Shown: positions 9,175-18,628, numbered from the stretch's first letter. The stretch: 64,000 nucleotides of DNA from Chromobacterium sinusclupearum (GCF_002902845.1 NZ_PPTF01000001.1:18304-82303); one strand, 5' to 3'. A program made the numbers and translations. The notes: generated from the letters alone by a model not told the origin.

Positions 9175-10956
9175 ATGATTTATCACGCACCAGTCAAGGA
9201 TATTCGTTTTGTCTTGAATGAACTGGCCGAATTGCCAGCCATCTGCGGCTTGCCCGGTTATGGCGAGTGTTCAGTCGAGTTGGTGGACGCCGTGCTGGAG
9301 GAGGGCGCCAAGTTCGCCGAAGGCGTGCTGGCGCCGATCAACAAGCAGGGCGATCAGGGCGCCAAGTGGCAGGATGGCGAAGTGACCGCCGCGCCGGGCT
9401 TCAAGGACGCCTGGCAGCAGTATGTCGAATCGGGCTGGGTAGGCCTGCGCGCGCCGGAGGAGTTTGGCGGCCAGGGCATGCCGGCGCTGGTGGCGGCGGC
9501 AGTCGAAGAGATGTGGTGCGCGTCCAACCTGGCATTCTCCTTGGCGCCGCTGTTGACGCTGGGCGCGGTGGAAGCCATCCATCATCACGCCTCGGACGAG
9601 TTGAAGCATATCTATCTGCCGATGATGTCCAGCGGCCAATGGACCGGCACCATGAACCTGACCGAGCCGCAGGCCGGCTCCGACCTGGCCCAGGTGCGTT
9701 CGCGCGCCGTGCCCGCCGCTGACGGCAGCTACCGCATCAGCGGCCAGAAAATCTTCATCACCTGGGGCGAGCACGACATGGCCGAGAATATCGTCCATTT
9801 GGTGCTGGCCCGTCTGCCGGACGCGCCGGCCGGCGTGAAGGGCATCTCGCTGTTCATCGTGCCCAAGTTCCTCGTCAATGCCGACGGTTCGCTCGGCGCG
9901 CGCAACGACGTGCGCTGCGTGTCGTTGGAGCACAAGCTGGGCATCCACGGCAGCCCGACGGCGGTGATGAGCTTCGGCGACAACGATGGCGCCGTGGGTT
10001 ATCTGGTGGGCGAGCCCAACAAGGGTTTGAACTATATGTTCACCATGATGAACCACGCCCGCCTGGGGGTGGGCATCGAGGGCATGGCAGTGTCCGAGCG
10101 CGCCTATCAGAAAGCCGTGGAATACGCCCGCGAGCGCGTGCAGAGCCGCGCTGTCGGCTCGCCGGACCCTGCCGGCGTGCCCATCATCCAGCACCCGGAC
10201 GTGCGCCGCATGCTGATGACCATGCGCGCCCAGATCGAAGCGCAGCGCGCGCTGACCTTCTACGCCGCCGCCGCGCTGGACCGGGCCGCCCGCCATCCGG
10301 TGCCGGCCGAGGCCGCGCGCAACCAGGCGCTGTTGAACTTCCTGATTCCCGTCGTCAAGGGCTGGAACACCGAGCAGGCCAACGAAATCACCAGCCTGGC
10401 CATCCAGGTGCATGGCGGCATGGGTTTCATCGAGGAAACCGGCGTTGCTCAGTATTATCGCGATGCCCGCATCACCGCCATTTACGAAGGCACTACCGGC
10501 ATCCAGGCGCTGGACCTGATCGGCCGCAAGACTGCGGCCGAGCATGGCGTCACCGCCCGCGCGCTGCTGGCCGAGGCCCAGTCCACCGTGACCAAGCTGC
10601 AGGCCGCCGGCTTCGACAGCATCGCCGGCAATCTGGCGTCCGCCATCGCCGATGCCGAGCGCTGCGTCGCTTTCATCCTGGAAACTTTCGGCAGCCAGCC
10701 GCAGTTGGCCGCAGCCGGCTCGGTGCCGTTCTTGAAGCTGATGGGCATAGCTCTGGGTGGCTGGCAGCTCGGCCGCGCCGCGCTGATCGCCAAGGACAAG
10801 CTGCAGGAGGCTGACGCGGACGCCGATTTCCTGAACGCCAAGATCGTCACCGCCCGCTTCTTCGCCGAACATCTGCTGCCGCAGGCATCCGGTCTGGCCG
10901 CGGCCATCGTGCGCGGCGCGGATAGCGTGCTGGCGCTGGATGAAGCCCAGTTCTGA
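9175..10956 (+). CDS. Acyl-CoA dehydrogenase, long form with extra C-terminal domain
   Basis: This flavoenzyme oxidises an acyl-CoA to its trans-2-enoyl-CoA and passes the electrons to ETF. The 593-residue product is longer than a classic 380-residue enzyme. It has the N, middle (MNLTEPQAGSDL, about residue 159) and C-terminal dehydrogenase domains, with the catalytic-base segment IYEGTTGIQALDLIGRK near residue 434, then about 130 residues of the extra domain seen in DmdC-like and related enzymes. ATG 9175 follows AGAGGAGAAG. The DmdC-like architecture does not prove methylmercaptopropionyl-CoA as substrate; a fatty acyl-CoA is equally likely next to etfBA. Confidence 0.92.
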   Translation: MIYHAPVKDIRFVLNELAELPAICGLPGYGECSVELVDAVLEEGAKFAEGVLAPINKQGDQGAKWQDGEVTAAPGFKDAWQQYVESGWVGLRAPEEFGGQGMPALVAAAVEEMWCASNLAFSLAPLLTLGAVEAIHHHASDELKHIYLPMMSSGQWTGTMNLTEPQAGSDLAQVRSRAVPAADGSYRISGQKIFITWGEHDMAENIVHLVLARLPDAPAGVKGISLFIVPKFLVNADGSLGARNDVRCVSLEHKLGIHGSPTAVMSFGDNDGAVGYLVGEPNKGLNYMFTMMNHARLGVGIEGMAVSERAYQKAVEYARERVQSRAVGSPDPAGVPIIQHPDVRRMLMTMRAQIEAQRALTFYAAAALDRAARHPVPAEAARNQALLNFLIPVVKGWNTEQANEITSLAIQVHGGMGFIEETGVAQYYRDARITAIYEGTTGIQALDLIGRKTAAEHGVTARALLAEAQSTVTKLQAAGFDSIAGNLASAIADAERCVAFILETFGSQPQLAAAGSVPFLKLMGIALGGWQLGRAALIAKDKLQEADADADFLNAKIVTARFFAEHLLPQASGLAAAIVRGADSVLALDEAQF

Positions 10957-10976
10957 GCTCGCTTTGATTTATCATG

Positions 10977-11003
10977 ACGCCACGGCATGCCGTGGCGTTT
11001 TTT
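10977..11003 (+). terminator. Intrinsic terminator after the acyl-CoA dehydrogenase
   Basis: A perfect palindrome ACGCCACGGCA/TGCCGTGGCGT (11 bp per arm) runs straight into a T-run ending at 11003. Confidence 0.87.
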
Positions 11004-11144
11004 ATGCGAGAATGCAGAAAATTCCATGCCGCAAGGATTGAAATGCTTGCGGCATGAGGCTTGCAAGCCAGTCTCCTTATGGTTTGGTTGTAAATATTAA
11101 CGATGACTGAAATTTGATCTGTCATCAAAACTACTTGCAAGCTA

Positions 11145-11174
11145 TTGCAAAATCGCCGCCTTGCTGCTTAATCT
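11145..11174 (+). promoter_or_regulatory. Possible promoter of the gsp operon
   Basis: TTGCAA (11145-11150) and TAATCT (11169-11174) are 18 bp apart and 52 bp upstream of gspC. The -10 match is weak. TTGCAA also occurs at 11135-11140, so the two copies form TTGCAA-N4-TTGCAA, which could be a regulator site. No CviR-type palindrome is evident. Confidence 0.35.
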
Positions 11175-11225
11175 AGCGTGCCAAGGCGGGATGTGTTCAG
11201 CATAATTTTTGATGGCGGGAAGTCG

Positions 11226-11864
11226 ATGGGTCTCGGGGATCACAACAAGTTGGTCGGCAAGTTGAATTTCGACAAGCTGCGCTTGCCGGGCGCGCAATGG
11301 CACAAAGCCTTGCCTGCGTTGGCAGTGGGCATTGCCGTGTTCTGGCTCGGCCAGCAGTTGAGCGGCTGGCTATCCCCGTCGTCGCGCGCGTATCGGGCGC
11401 TGGCGCCGGCCCAGCCGCAGGCCGCTGCGGCGGCCGTGGCTCAGGGCCACTGGTTTGGCGAAGCGCCGCAGCAGCAAGCCGCCGCGCTGCCGCCGCTGCG
11501 CCTGCTGGGCGTATACGCGCCTTCGCTGCCCGGCATCCTCGGTTTCGCCATCGTGGACAACAACGGCCATGCCGAACCGCTGCTGCAGGGCAAACAAACC
11601 GCTGACGGCTGGGAGCTGGTGAAAGTCGCGCCGAATGGCGTGACCATCCGTTCCGGTGGCAGCGAGCAGTTCGTCCCGCTGCAGGCTCGCAATGGCGCAG
11701 CGGGCGGCGCGGACGCCGCGACGCAGCCGCCGCCCCAGGCGCCTGGCCAGATGCAGCCCCCGCCCATGCCTGGAGCCGTGCCAGTGCCGGTGCCCAGCCA
11801 GAATTCCGTACCCGATACTCCGCCCCAACCCGCGGTCGATCCTGCCGCGATGATTCGCCAATAA
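11226..11864 (+). CDS. gspC: Type II secretion inner-membrane protein GspC
   Basis: GspC spans the periplasm and links the GspLM inner-membrane platform to the GspD secretin. The 212-residue product has a short cytoplasmic end, one transmembrane helix (about residues 27-45), an HR domain (about 78-155, with LRLLGVYA and GFAIVDNN) and a long Pro/Gln/Ala-rich tail with no PDZ domain. ATG 11226 follows GGGAAG. It heads twelve colinear gsp genes. The absence of a PDZ or coiled-coil module places it with the short GspC forms. Confidence 0.88.
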   Translation: MGLGDHNKLVGKLNFDKLRLPGAQWHKALPALAVGIAVFWLGQQLSGWLSPSSRAYRALAPAQPQAAAAAVAQGHWFGEAPQQQAAALPPLRLLGVYAPSLPGILGFAIVDNNGHAEPLLQGKQTADGWELVKVAPNGVTIRSGGSEQFVPLQARNGAAGGADAATQPPPQAPGQMQPPPMPGAVPVPVPSQNSVPDTPPQPAVDPAAMIRQ

Positions 11865-11873
11865 GAGAGTGCA

Positions 11874-13988
11874 ATGCGAATTTCCAAACTCGTCGCCACC
11901 CTGGCCCTGGTCTACAGCTGTCAACTGCTGGCGGCGCCGCAGAACGACACGGTGATGCTCAACTTCGTCAACGCCGACATCGAGACCGTGGTCAAGGCGA
12001 TAGGCGAAATCAGCGGCAAGAACTTCATCATCGATCCGCGCGTCAAGGGCACGGTCAATATCGTGTCCAGCCGGCCGGTGCCGCGCGCCTTGTCCTATCA
12101 GGTGCTGTTGTCCTCGCTGCGGCTGCAGGGCTTTTCCGCGGTGGAAGGCAACGGCGTGATCAAGATCGTGCCGGAGGCCGACGCCAAGCTGCATGCCCGG
12201 GCGGTCAAGCGCGTGCCGCGCGGCGATGGCGACCGGCTGATCACCAAGGTATTCGCGCTGCAGAACAGCAACGCCAATCAGCTGGTTCCGGTGATCCGGC
12301 CATTGGTGTCGCCCAACAACACGGTGGCGGCCTATCCGCAGTCCAACGCCCTGATCGTTACCGACTACGCCGAGAACATCCAGCGCATCGAGTCCATCAT
12401 CGAGTCGGTGGAGTCGGCCTCTTCCGGCGACACCGCGGTGATTCCGGTGCTGTTCGGCTCGGCGGTGGAATTGGCCGGCACCTTGAACAAGCTGATGCAG
12501 GACGGTGGCGCAGAAGGCGGCAAGACCAGCATCCTGGCCGATCCGCGCGCCAATGTGCTGATGGTCAAGACAGATGCGCCAGGCAAGATAGGCAAGCTCA
12601 AGAGTCTGCTGAAAGTCCTGGATCAGCCGAGCCAGGCCGGCTCCAATGTGCGGGTGGTGTATCTGAAGAATGCCCAGGCGGCCGATCTGGCCAAGACCCT
12701 GCGCACATTGCTCGCCAGCGAAGGGAGTCCGGTTCAGTCCCGCAGCACCCTCGGCAGCAATACATCGGGCGGAAGCGCCAGTTTGATGAGCGGCGTGGGG
12801 GGCAGTCAGACCAATAGCAACGGGGGCAATGCCGCACCCAGCGCGGCGCCGGTTATGGACAATGCGGCGCCGACAGCGGCCCCGGCCTCCTCCGGCCCCT
12901 CGGGAACCGGCGTCAGCGCGATGATTCAGGCGGACAGCAATAGCAATGCGCTGATCCTGAACGTGCCGGACCAGATGTACCAGAATTTGCGCAATGTGAT
13001 CGACTTGCTCGACAAGCGACGCGCCCAGGTTTACGTGGAAGCGCTGGTGATGGAGGTGTCGGCTAGCCGCGGCACTAAAATCGGCGTGCAGTGGTCCGCC
13101 AAGGTAGGCAATAACGGCATTGTCGGAGGGAGCTATCCCGGCGCACCCGGCATCGTCGGCCAGCCGACTTCGACCAATCCTTCCCCGTTCGCCAATTTGG
13201 TGAACAGCCTTACCGGCGGCGGTTTAACTGCCGGGATCATCAACAATATTACAGTCGGCGGCGTCCAGATTCCTACGCTAGGCTTGCTGGCCCAAGCTTT
13301 GGAGAACGAAGCGCAGGGCAATCTGGTGGCCAGCCCGCAGCTGGTGACCATGGACAATGAAAAGGCCAAGATCGTCATCGGCCAGGAAGTCGGCGTAAAG
13401 ACGGCGGCTTATGCCGCAGGCTCGGGCGGCAGCGGTACGGCACCGTACAATACCTATGACCGGAAAACCGTGGGCTTCGGACTGGAGATCACGCCGCAAA
13501 TTTCCGAGAGCGGCACCATACGCTTGAAAATCAGCCAGGCGGCCGACTCCATCGATACCCAGACCTTGAACAACGATGCCGGGCCTACGTTCAATCGCCG
13601 TACCTTGGATACCGTGGTGACGGTGAATGACGGCGGCCTGGTCGCCTTGGGCGGTTTGACTCAGCAGAACACCGGCAATACCGAGCAGAAAGTGCCGTTG
13701 CTAGGCGACATCCCCTTCCTGGGCAATTTTTTCAAGTATCAGGAAAAGTCCAACGACAAGAAAAATCTGATGATTTTCATCCGTCCCACCATCATTCGCG
13801 ATGAAACAGGCAACCAGGCCGTAGCGGAGGAGCGTTACCGCTACCTGAAAGCCGACACGGTGGAGACGACAAAGCAGAAAATGACCTTGGATCCGAAGGA
13901 AATGCTGAAGCTGGTGCCTAAGGGCGGTATCAGTGATGCGCTGAATTCGATGACCCAGGCGGAAGACAAAGCCAAGGCAGCGCAATGA
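11874..13988 (+). CDS. gspD: Type II secretion outer-membrane secretin GspD
   Basis: GspD forms the outer-membrane channel for folded exoproteins. The 704-residue product has a signal peptide (cleavage near residue 21, LLAAPQN), an N0 domain beginning VMLNFVNADIETVVKAIGE, N1-N3 KH-like domains, and a C-terminal secretin domain with VPLLGDIPFLGNFF and the late IFIRPTIIR strand. About 50 Gly/Ser/Ala/Pro-rich residues (roughly 291-345) interrupt the N3 region. The start lies 9 nt after gspC, and the stop overlaps gspE (ATGATG). Confidence 0.96.
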   Translation: MRISKLVATLALVYSCQLLAAPQNDTVMLNFVNADIETVVKAIGEISGKNFIIDPRVKGTVNIVSSRPVPRALSYQVLLSSLRLQGFSAVEGNGVIKIVPEADAKLHARAVKRVPRGDGDRLITKVFALQNSNANQLVPVIRPLVSPNNTVAAYPQSNALIVTDYAENIQRIESIIESVESASSGDTAVIPVLFGSAVELAGTLNKLMQDGGAEGGKTSILADPRANVLMVKTDAPGKIGKLKSLLKVLDQPSQAGSNVRVVYLKNAQAADLAKTLRTLLASEGSPVQSRSTLGSNTSGGSASLMSGVGGSQTNSNGGNAAPSAAPVMDNAAPTAAPASSGPSGTGVSAMIQADSNSNALILNVPDQMYQNLRNVIDLLDKRRAQVYVEALVMEVSASRGTKIGVQWSAKVGNNGIVGGSYPGAPGIVGQPTSTNPSPFANLVNSLTGGGLTAGIINNITVGGVQIPTLGLLAQALENEAQGNLVASPQLVTMDNEKAKIVIGQEVGVKTAAYAAGSGGSGTAPYNTYDRKTVGFGLEITPQISESGTIRLKISQAADSIDTQTLNNDAGPTFNRRTLDTVVTVNDGGLVALGGLTQQNTGNTEQKVPLLGDIPFLGNFFKYQEKSNDKKNLMIFIRPTIIRDETGNQAVAEERYRYLKADTVETTKQKMTLDPKEMLKLVPKGGISDALNSMTQAEDKAKAAQ

Positions 13989-15445
13989 TGTCGGCCAAGC
14001 TCTCCACCTTGCTGCCGTTCCCCTTCGCCCGCGCCAACGGGGTCATCCTGCTGGATGGCGAGAGCGGCCGCCAGTTGCTGCTGCGCGAGGACGCCAAGCC
14101 GGCCGCCTGGGCCGAGGCCCTGCGCCTGCATGGCGGGCCGCTGGTGGGCGCGGAAATGCTGACTGCCGCCCAGTTCGACAAGCGCTTGTCCGAGCACTAC
14201 GCCAGCCGCGACGGCGCGGCGGCGGAAATGGTGGACGACATCGGCCAGGACATGGACCTGAACCAGATGGTCGAATCCTTGCCCACGGTGGAAGACCTGC
14301 TGGAGAGCGAGGGCGACGCGCCCATCATCCGCATGATCAACGCCTTGTTGACGCAGGCGCTGCGCGACGGGGCGTCCGACATCCACATCGAGGCGTTCGA
14401 AGACCGCTCCGTCGTGCGTTTCCGCCTGGACGGCACGCTGCGCGACGTGGTCAGCCCGCACCGCGCGCTGCACGCGGCCATGGTGTCGCGGATCAAGATC
14501 ATGTCCGGCATGGACATCGCCGAAAAACGCATCCCGCAAGATGGCCGCATCTCGCTGCGCCTGGGCGGCCGGCCGGTGGACGTGCGCGTTTCCACGCTGC
14601 CCACCAGCCATGGCGAGCGCGTGGTGCTGCGTTTGCTGGACAAGGAAAACGCGCGGCTGGACCTGGCCACGCTGGGCATGGCCGCCGACACCCTGGCCTC
14701 GGTCGACAAGCTGATCAATCAGCCGCACGGCATCCTCTTGGTCACCGGTCCCACCGGCTCCGGCAAAACCACCACGCTGTACGCCGCGCTGTCCCGCCTG
14801 GACGCCAGCCACACCAATATCATGACGGTGGAAGACCCGGTGGAGTACCACCTGGACGGCGTGGGCCAGACCCAGGTCAATCCCAAGATCGACATGAGCT
14901 TCGCCAAGGCCTTGCGCGCCATCCTGCGCCAGGACCCGGACGTGGTGATGATAGGCGAGATCCGCGACCTGGAAACCGCGCAGATCGCCGTCCAGGCCTC
15001 GCTGACCGGCCACTTGGTGCTGGCGACGCTGCACACCAACGACGCCGCCAGCGCGGTGACGCGGCTCACCGACATGGGCGTCGAACCGTTCCTGCTTGCG
15101 TCCAGCTTGCTGGGGGTGATGGCGCAGCGTCTGGTGCGCCGCGTCTGCCCGCAGTGCAAGGCGCCGCATCCGGTGCCGCTGGAGGACGATCCGACGGCTG
15201 TGCACTATCGTCCTGTCGGTTGCCCGGCTTGCGGCGGCTCCGGCTACAAGGGGCGTTACGGCATTTACGAGCTGATGCTGGTGGACGACACCATGCAGAG
15301 GCTGATCCATGACCGCGCGTCCGAGCAGCGCCTGCGCGACCACGCCGCGCGCCACGGCATGCGCAGCCTGCGCGACGACGGCCTGCGCTGGGTCAAGGCC
15401 GGCGAGACCAGTCTGGAAGAAATCCTGCGGGTGACGAGGAGCTGA
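13985..15445 (+). CDS. gspE: Type II secretion ATPase GspE
   Basis: GspE is the cytoplasmic hexameric ATPase that powers pseudopilus extension. The 486-residue product has an N-terminal MshEN-like region that binds GspL. It also has Walker A GPTGSGKTTTLY (about residues 254-265), an Asp box, Walker B with MIGEIRDLETA, a His box (LATLHTND) and the metal-binding four-Cys site (CPQC about 386-389 and CPAC about 410-413). ATG 13985 overlaps the gspD stop; ATG 13988 is also possible. Confidence 0.97.
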   Translation: MMSAKLSTLLPFPFARANGVILLDGESGRQLLLREDAKPAAWAEALRLHGGPLVGAEMLTAAQFDKRLSEHYASRDGAAAEMVDDIGQDMDLNQMVESLPTVEDLLESEGDAPIIRMINALLTQALRDGASDIHIEAFEDRSVVRFRLDGTLRDVVSPHRALHAAMVSRIKIMSGMDIAEKRIPQDGRISLRLGGRPVDVRVSTLPTSHGERVVLRLLDKENARLDLATLGMAADTLASVDKLINQPHGILLVTGPTGSGKTTTLYAALSRLDASHTNIMTVEDPVEYHLDGVGQTQVNPKIDMSFAKALRAILRQDPDVVMIGEIRDLETAQIAVQASLTGHLVLATLHTNDAASAVTRLTDMGVEPFLLASSLLGVMAQRLVRRVCPQCKAPHPVPLEDDPTAVHYRPVGCPACGGSGYKGRYGIYELMLVDDTMQRLIHDRASEQRLRDHAARHGMRSLRDDGLRWVKAGETSLEEILRVTRS

Positions 15446-16656
15446 TGGCAGCCTTCAAGTACACCGCCTACGACGCGGCGGGCAAGGAGCAAAGCGGCCT
15501 GCTGGAGGCCGACTCCGCCCGCGCCGCGCGCGTCCAGCTGCGCGAACGCGGCCTGTTGCCGGTGACGGTGGACAGCGTCAACGCCAAGACCGGCGGCGCC
15601 GCCAGCAATGTGTTGCGCCGCGGCTTGCCGCGCGCCGAATTGGTGATGATCACCGAGCAGCTGTCCACCTTGCTGAATGCCGGCTTGACGCTGGAAAAAG
15701 CGCTGACCGCGGTGACTGAGCAAGCGGAAAACCCGCGCAGCCGCACCGTGCTGGCCGCGCTGCGCAGCGACATCCTGGAAGGCAAGAGCTTTGCCCAGGC
15801 GCTGTCCGCCGCGCCCGGCGTGTTTTCTCCCTTGTACCGCTCGCTGGTGCAGGCGGGGGAGCAGTCCGGCCATCTGGACATGGTGATGGCGCGCTTGGCG
15901 GAATACCTGGACAAGCGGCAGAACACGCAGCAGAAAGTCACGCTGGCCTTGGCCTATCCGGCGGTCGTGACCCTGGTGGCCATCCTGGTGGTGGCCGGCC
16001 TGATGAGCTATGTCGTGCCGCAGGTGGTCAGCGTCTTCGCCCAGACCAAGCAGACGCTGCCGTTTCTGACCCGCGCCCTGATGGCCTGCAGCGATTTCCT
16101 GCGCCAGTGGGGCGTGATCTTGCTGATCGCCATCGTCGCCGCGGTGTTTTTGGCCGTGCGCGCCTTGCGCGCGCCGGCGCTGAAACGCCGCTTCCACGAG
16201 CGGGTGCTGAAGCTGCCGGTATTCGGCCGCCTGTTCCGCGCGCTGAATACCGCGCGCATGGCCAGCACGCTGTCCATTCTGGTCGGTTCCGGCGTGCCTC
16301 TGCTTACCGCGCTGGAAACCGCGCGCGGCCTGATGTCCATGCTGCCGATGCAGGACGCGGTGGCCGATGCGATGAACAAGGTGCGCGAGGGGATTTCGCT
16401 GTCGCGCGCGCTGAATGCCAGCAAGAAGTTTCCGCCGGTGCTGATCCACCTGATCTCCAGCGGCGAGGCCAGCGGCACGCTGTCCCACATGCTGGACCGC
16501 GCCGCGCAGCAGCAGGAGCAGGAGGTGGAGCGCAAGCTGGCCACCTTCACCACGCTGATGGAGCCGCTGCTGATTCTGGTGATGGGCGGCATGGTGCTGT
16601 TGATCGTGCTGGCCATCATGATGCCGATCATCGATATGAACCAGATGGTGCATTGA
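15445..16656 (+). CDS. gspF: Type II secretion inner-membrane platform protein GspF
   Basis: GspF is the polytopic membrane platform contacted by GspE and GspL, homologous to PilC. The 403-residue product has two T2SSF domains (about residues 70-195 and 272-395) and three predicted membrane helices (about 170-192, 220-240, 375-397). It starts MAAFKYTAYDAAGKEQSG, the usual GspF N-terminus. ATG 15445 shares one base with the gspE stop. AGGAG at 15437-15441 precedes it at close spacing. Confidence 0.96.
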   Translation: MAAFKYTAYDAAGKEQSGLLEADSARAARVQLRERGLLPVTVDSVNAKTGGAASNVLRRGLPRAELVMITEQLSTLLNAGLTLEKALTAVTEQAENPRSRTVLAALRSDILEGKSFAQALSAAPGVFSPLYRSLVQAGEQSGHLDMVMARLAEYLDKRQNTQQKVTLALAYPAVVTLVAILVVAGLMSYVVPQVVSVFAQTKQTLPFLTRALMACSDFLRQWGVILLIAIVAAVFLAVRALRAPALKRRFHERVLKLPVFGRLFRALNTARMASTLSILVGSGVPLLTALETARGLMSMLPMQDAVADAMNKVREGISLSRALNASKKFPPVLIHLISSGEASGTLSHMLDRAAQQQEQEVERKLATFTTLMEPLLILVMGGMVLLIVLAIMMPIIDMNQMVH

Positions 16657-16667
16657 CTTTAAAACCT

Positions 16668-16700
16668 GGCGGCTTGAGCCGCTGACGGTAGCAAGCCGCC
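16668..16700 (+). other. Intercistronic hairpin between gspF and gspG
   Basis: GGCGGCTTG and CAAGCCGCC form a 9-bp stem with an internal loop of 15 nt in the 84-nt gap, the largest gap within the gsp operon. There is no U-run. It may stabilise the downstream mRNA, because GspG is needed in far higher amounts than GspF. Confidence 0.55.
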
Positions 16701-16740
16701 GAATCCGTTCGCGCGGAGAAATCGAAACTCAGGAGTCATA

Positions 16741-17184
16741 ATGAAACAGCTCAAACACGCCGCCCAGCGCGGCTTCACCCTGATCGAAATCATGGTGGTG
16801 ATCGTCATCCTCGGCGTGCTGGCCGCGCTGGTGGTGCCCAAGGTGATGAGCCGGCCGGACGAGGCGCGCATCGTCGCTGCCAAGCAGGACATCGGCGCCA
16901 TCAGCCAGGCGCTGAAGCTGTACCGCCTGGACAACGGCCGCTATCCGACCACCGACCAGGGCCTGCAGGCGCTGGTGCAGAAGCCGGCCGCCGCGCCGGA
17001 ACCGAAGAACTGGAAGCCGGGCGGTTATCTGGAACGCCTGCCCAAGGATCCTTGGGGCAATCCCTACCAGTACGCCAATCCGGGCACGCACGGCGAAATC
17101 GACATCTGGAGCTTCGGCGCCGATGGCCAGCCGGGCGGCGAAGGCAACGACGCCGACATCGGCAACTGGGACAGCGGCAAGTAA
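16741..17184 (+). CDS. gspG: Type II secretion major pseudopilin GspG
   Basis: GspG forms the body of the T2SS pseudopilus. The 147-residue prepilin has a short basic leader cleaved by PilD after Gly in [12 protein letters not shown], with Glu at +5 and a hydrophobic N-terminal helix. It also has the typical GspG segments [19 protein letters not shown] and DPWGNPYQY, and a C-terminal calcium-site region ([18 protein letters not shown]). ATG 16741 follows AGGAG. Confidence 0.97.
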   Translation: MKQLKHAAQRGFTLIEIMVVIVILGVLAALVVPKVMSRPDEARIVAAKQDIGAISQALKLYRLDNGRYPTTDQGLQALVQKPAAAPEPKNWKPGGYLERLPKDPWGNPYQYANPGTHGEIDIWSFGADGQPGGEGNDADIGNWDSGK

Positions 17185-17199
17185 GCCGGAGGGCTGGAC

Positions 17200-17676
17200 T
17201 TGAGCCTGGCGGCGCGCGCGCGCGGCTTCACGCTGATCGAGGTGATGGTGGTGATGCTGATCATCGGCGTCCTTGCCACCACCGTGACGTTGAGCCTGAG
17301 GCCGGACACCCATCGTCTGTTGAGCGACGAGGGCTATCGCTTCGCGCGCGTGCTGGAGCAGGCCGGCGACGCCGCAGAGATGGGCGACATGCTGGCGTTG
17401 AGCTGGAATGGCAAAGGTTATGTGTTCAGCCGGCAGGACGATGATGGCAATTGGAGCCCCGTCGGCGATGAGCTGCTGGCCCCCCACGCGTGGCCGGACG
17501 GCATCGCCGGCGGCGGCCTGTTGCTGGATGGCCATCCGTGGCCGGCCGACAAGCCGCTGCTGTTGTGGCAGAACGGCCGAGCCGTGGCCCTGGCGCTGCA
17601 GCTGGACGGCGCGGGCCGCAAGCTGACGGTGCTGCAATCGCCGCTGGGGCGGGTGACCGTGACGGACGGCTCATGA
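17200..17676 (+). CDS. gspH: Type II secretion minor pseudopilin GspH
   Basis: GspH is a minor pseudopilin at the pseudopilus tip. The 158-residue product has the prepilin motif ARG/FTLIEVMVVM, and the mature part is mostly beta. The start is TTG 17200, six bases after GGAGGG (17188-17193); no ATG is available before the cleavage motif. It lies 15 nt after gspG, and its stop overlaps the gspI ATG (ATGA). Confidence 0.92.
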   Translation: MSLAARARGFTLIEVMVVMLIIGVLATTVTLSLRPDTHRLLSDEGYRFARVLEQAGDAAEMGDMLALSWNGKGYVFSRQDDDGNWSPVGDELLAPHAWPDGIAGGGLLLDGHPWPADKPLLLWQNGRAVALALQLDGAGRKLTVLQSPLGRVTVTDGS

Positions 17677-18053
17677 AGCGGCAGGCCGGTTTCACCTTGT
17701 TTGAAGTGCTGGTTGCCTTGGCCATCATCGCGGTGGCGCTCGGCGCGTTGCTGCGCGCCACCGGCCTGGCGGCCGACAACGCCGAAGGCATGGAGCGGCG
17801 GATGCAGGCCAACTGGGAGGCGCAGAACCAGATCGCCGCCATGCAGGCGCTGCGCCAGTTTCCCGAGCCGGGCCAGCAAGCTGGCGAAAGCAAGTCAGAT
17901 GGCGTGGAGTGGCGCTGGGAGCGAGAGGTGACCACCACGCCGAATCCGAATTTCCGCAAGGTGGTGGTGCGCATTCTGGCGCCGGGGGCCGGCCGCTATG
18001 TGCTGGCCGAGATCACCGGCTATCTCAGGCAGCAGCCGGGAGGCGGTGGTTGA
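17673..18053 (+). CDS. gspI: Type II secretion minor pseudopilin GspI
   Basis: GspI forms the tip complex with GspJ and GspK. The 126-residue product opens MKRQAG/FTLFEVLVALAII, with Glu at +5 of the mature form, and keeps the family features ATGLAADNAEGMERRMQA and NWEAQNQIA. ATG 17673 overlaps the gspH stop (ATGA), so the two are translationally coupled. Confidence 0.94.
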   Translation: MKRQAGFTLFEVLVALAIIAVALGALLRATGLAADNAEGMERRMQANWEAQNQIAAMQALRQFPEPGQQAGESKSDGVEWRWEREVTTTPNPNFRKVVVRILAPGAGRYVLAEITGYLRQQPGGGG

Positions 18054-18628
18054 GCGCGCGCAAGCAGGGCGGCATGACGCTGCTGGAAATCCTGGTGGCG
18101 ATGAGCCTGTTGGCCATCCTGTCGGTGATGGGATACAAGGCCTTCGGCTCCTTGCTGATCGCCCGCGAGCGGCTGATGCAGACCGGCCAGCAGTGGGTGG
18201 ATGCCGCGCGGGCCTTCCGCCGGCTGGAGAGCGACCTGACGGGCCTGCAGCCGCAGGCCAGCCAGGCCGATCCCATGCAAGGCCAGGCGTTGGGCGCCAG
18301 CACGCTGACCTTGCAGCAGGATGGCAATGGCCAGACGCTGGCGTTGGAGTCGGTGTCTTCCCGCTACGCCAGCGGAAAGGAGCGGGTGATCTACCATGCG
18401 GGGGCGGGCGGACTGTCGTGGTCGGCCGGCGATGCCGGCGGCGGCCAGCCGGTGGTCTATCCGCTATTGGGCGCGGAGATGAAGGTGAGCTGGCGGGTGC
18501 TGCTGAACGATGGCAGCTGGCAGGATGCCTGGCCCAGCGGCGGCCAGGGCCTGTCCGCGCGCGGGCTGGAGATGCGCATCGCGATGCCGGGCGCGCGCCA
18601 GGTGCATAGATTATGGGTGTTGCCATGA
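18050..18628 (+). CDS. gspJ: Type II secretion minor pseudopilin GspJ
   Basis: GspJ is a tip pseudopilin. The 192-residue product has the prepilin motif KQGG/MTLLEILVAM with Met at +1 and Glu at +5, then the long C-terminal beta-rich domain ending RLWVLP. The start is probably TTG 18050, overlapping the gspI stop, with GGGAGG at 18038-18043. No ATG or GTG precedes the leader in a sensible place. It ends overlapping gspK. Confidence 0.91.
   Translation: MSARKQGGMTLLEILVAMSLLAILSVMGYKAFGSLLIARERLMQTGQQWVDAARAFRRLESDLTGLQPQASQADPMQGQALGASTLTLQQDGNGQTLALESVSSRYASGKERVIYHAGAGGLSWSAGDAGGGQPVVYPLLGAEMKVSWRVLLNDGSWQDAWPSGGQGLSARGLEMRIAMPGARQVHRLWVLP

Noticed and set aside
10957..11225. A quorum-sensing CviR box upstream of gspC
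   Set aside because: I looked for CTG-N-CC-N4-GG-N-CAG type palindromes and found none. TTGCAA repeats are a different pattern.
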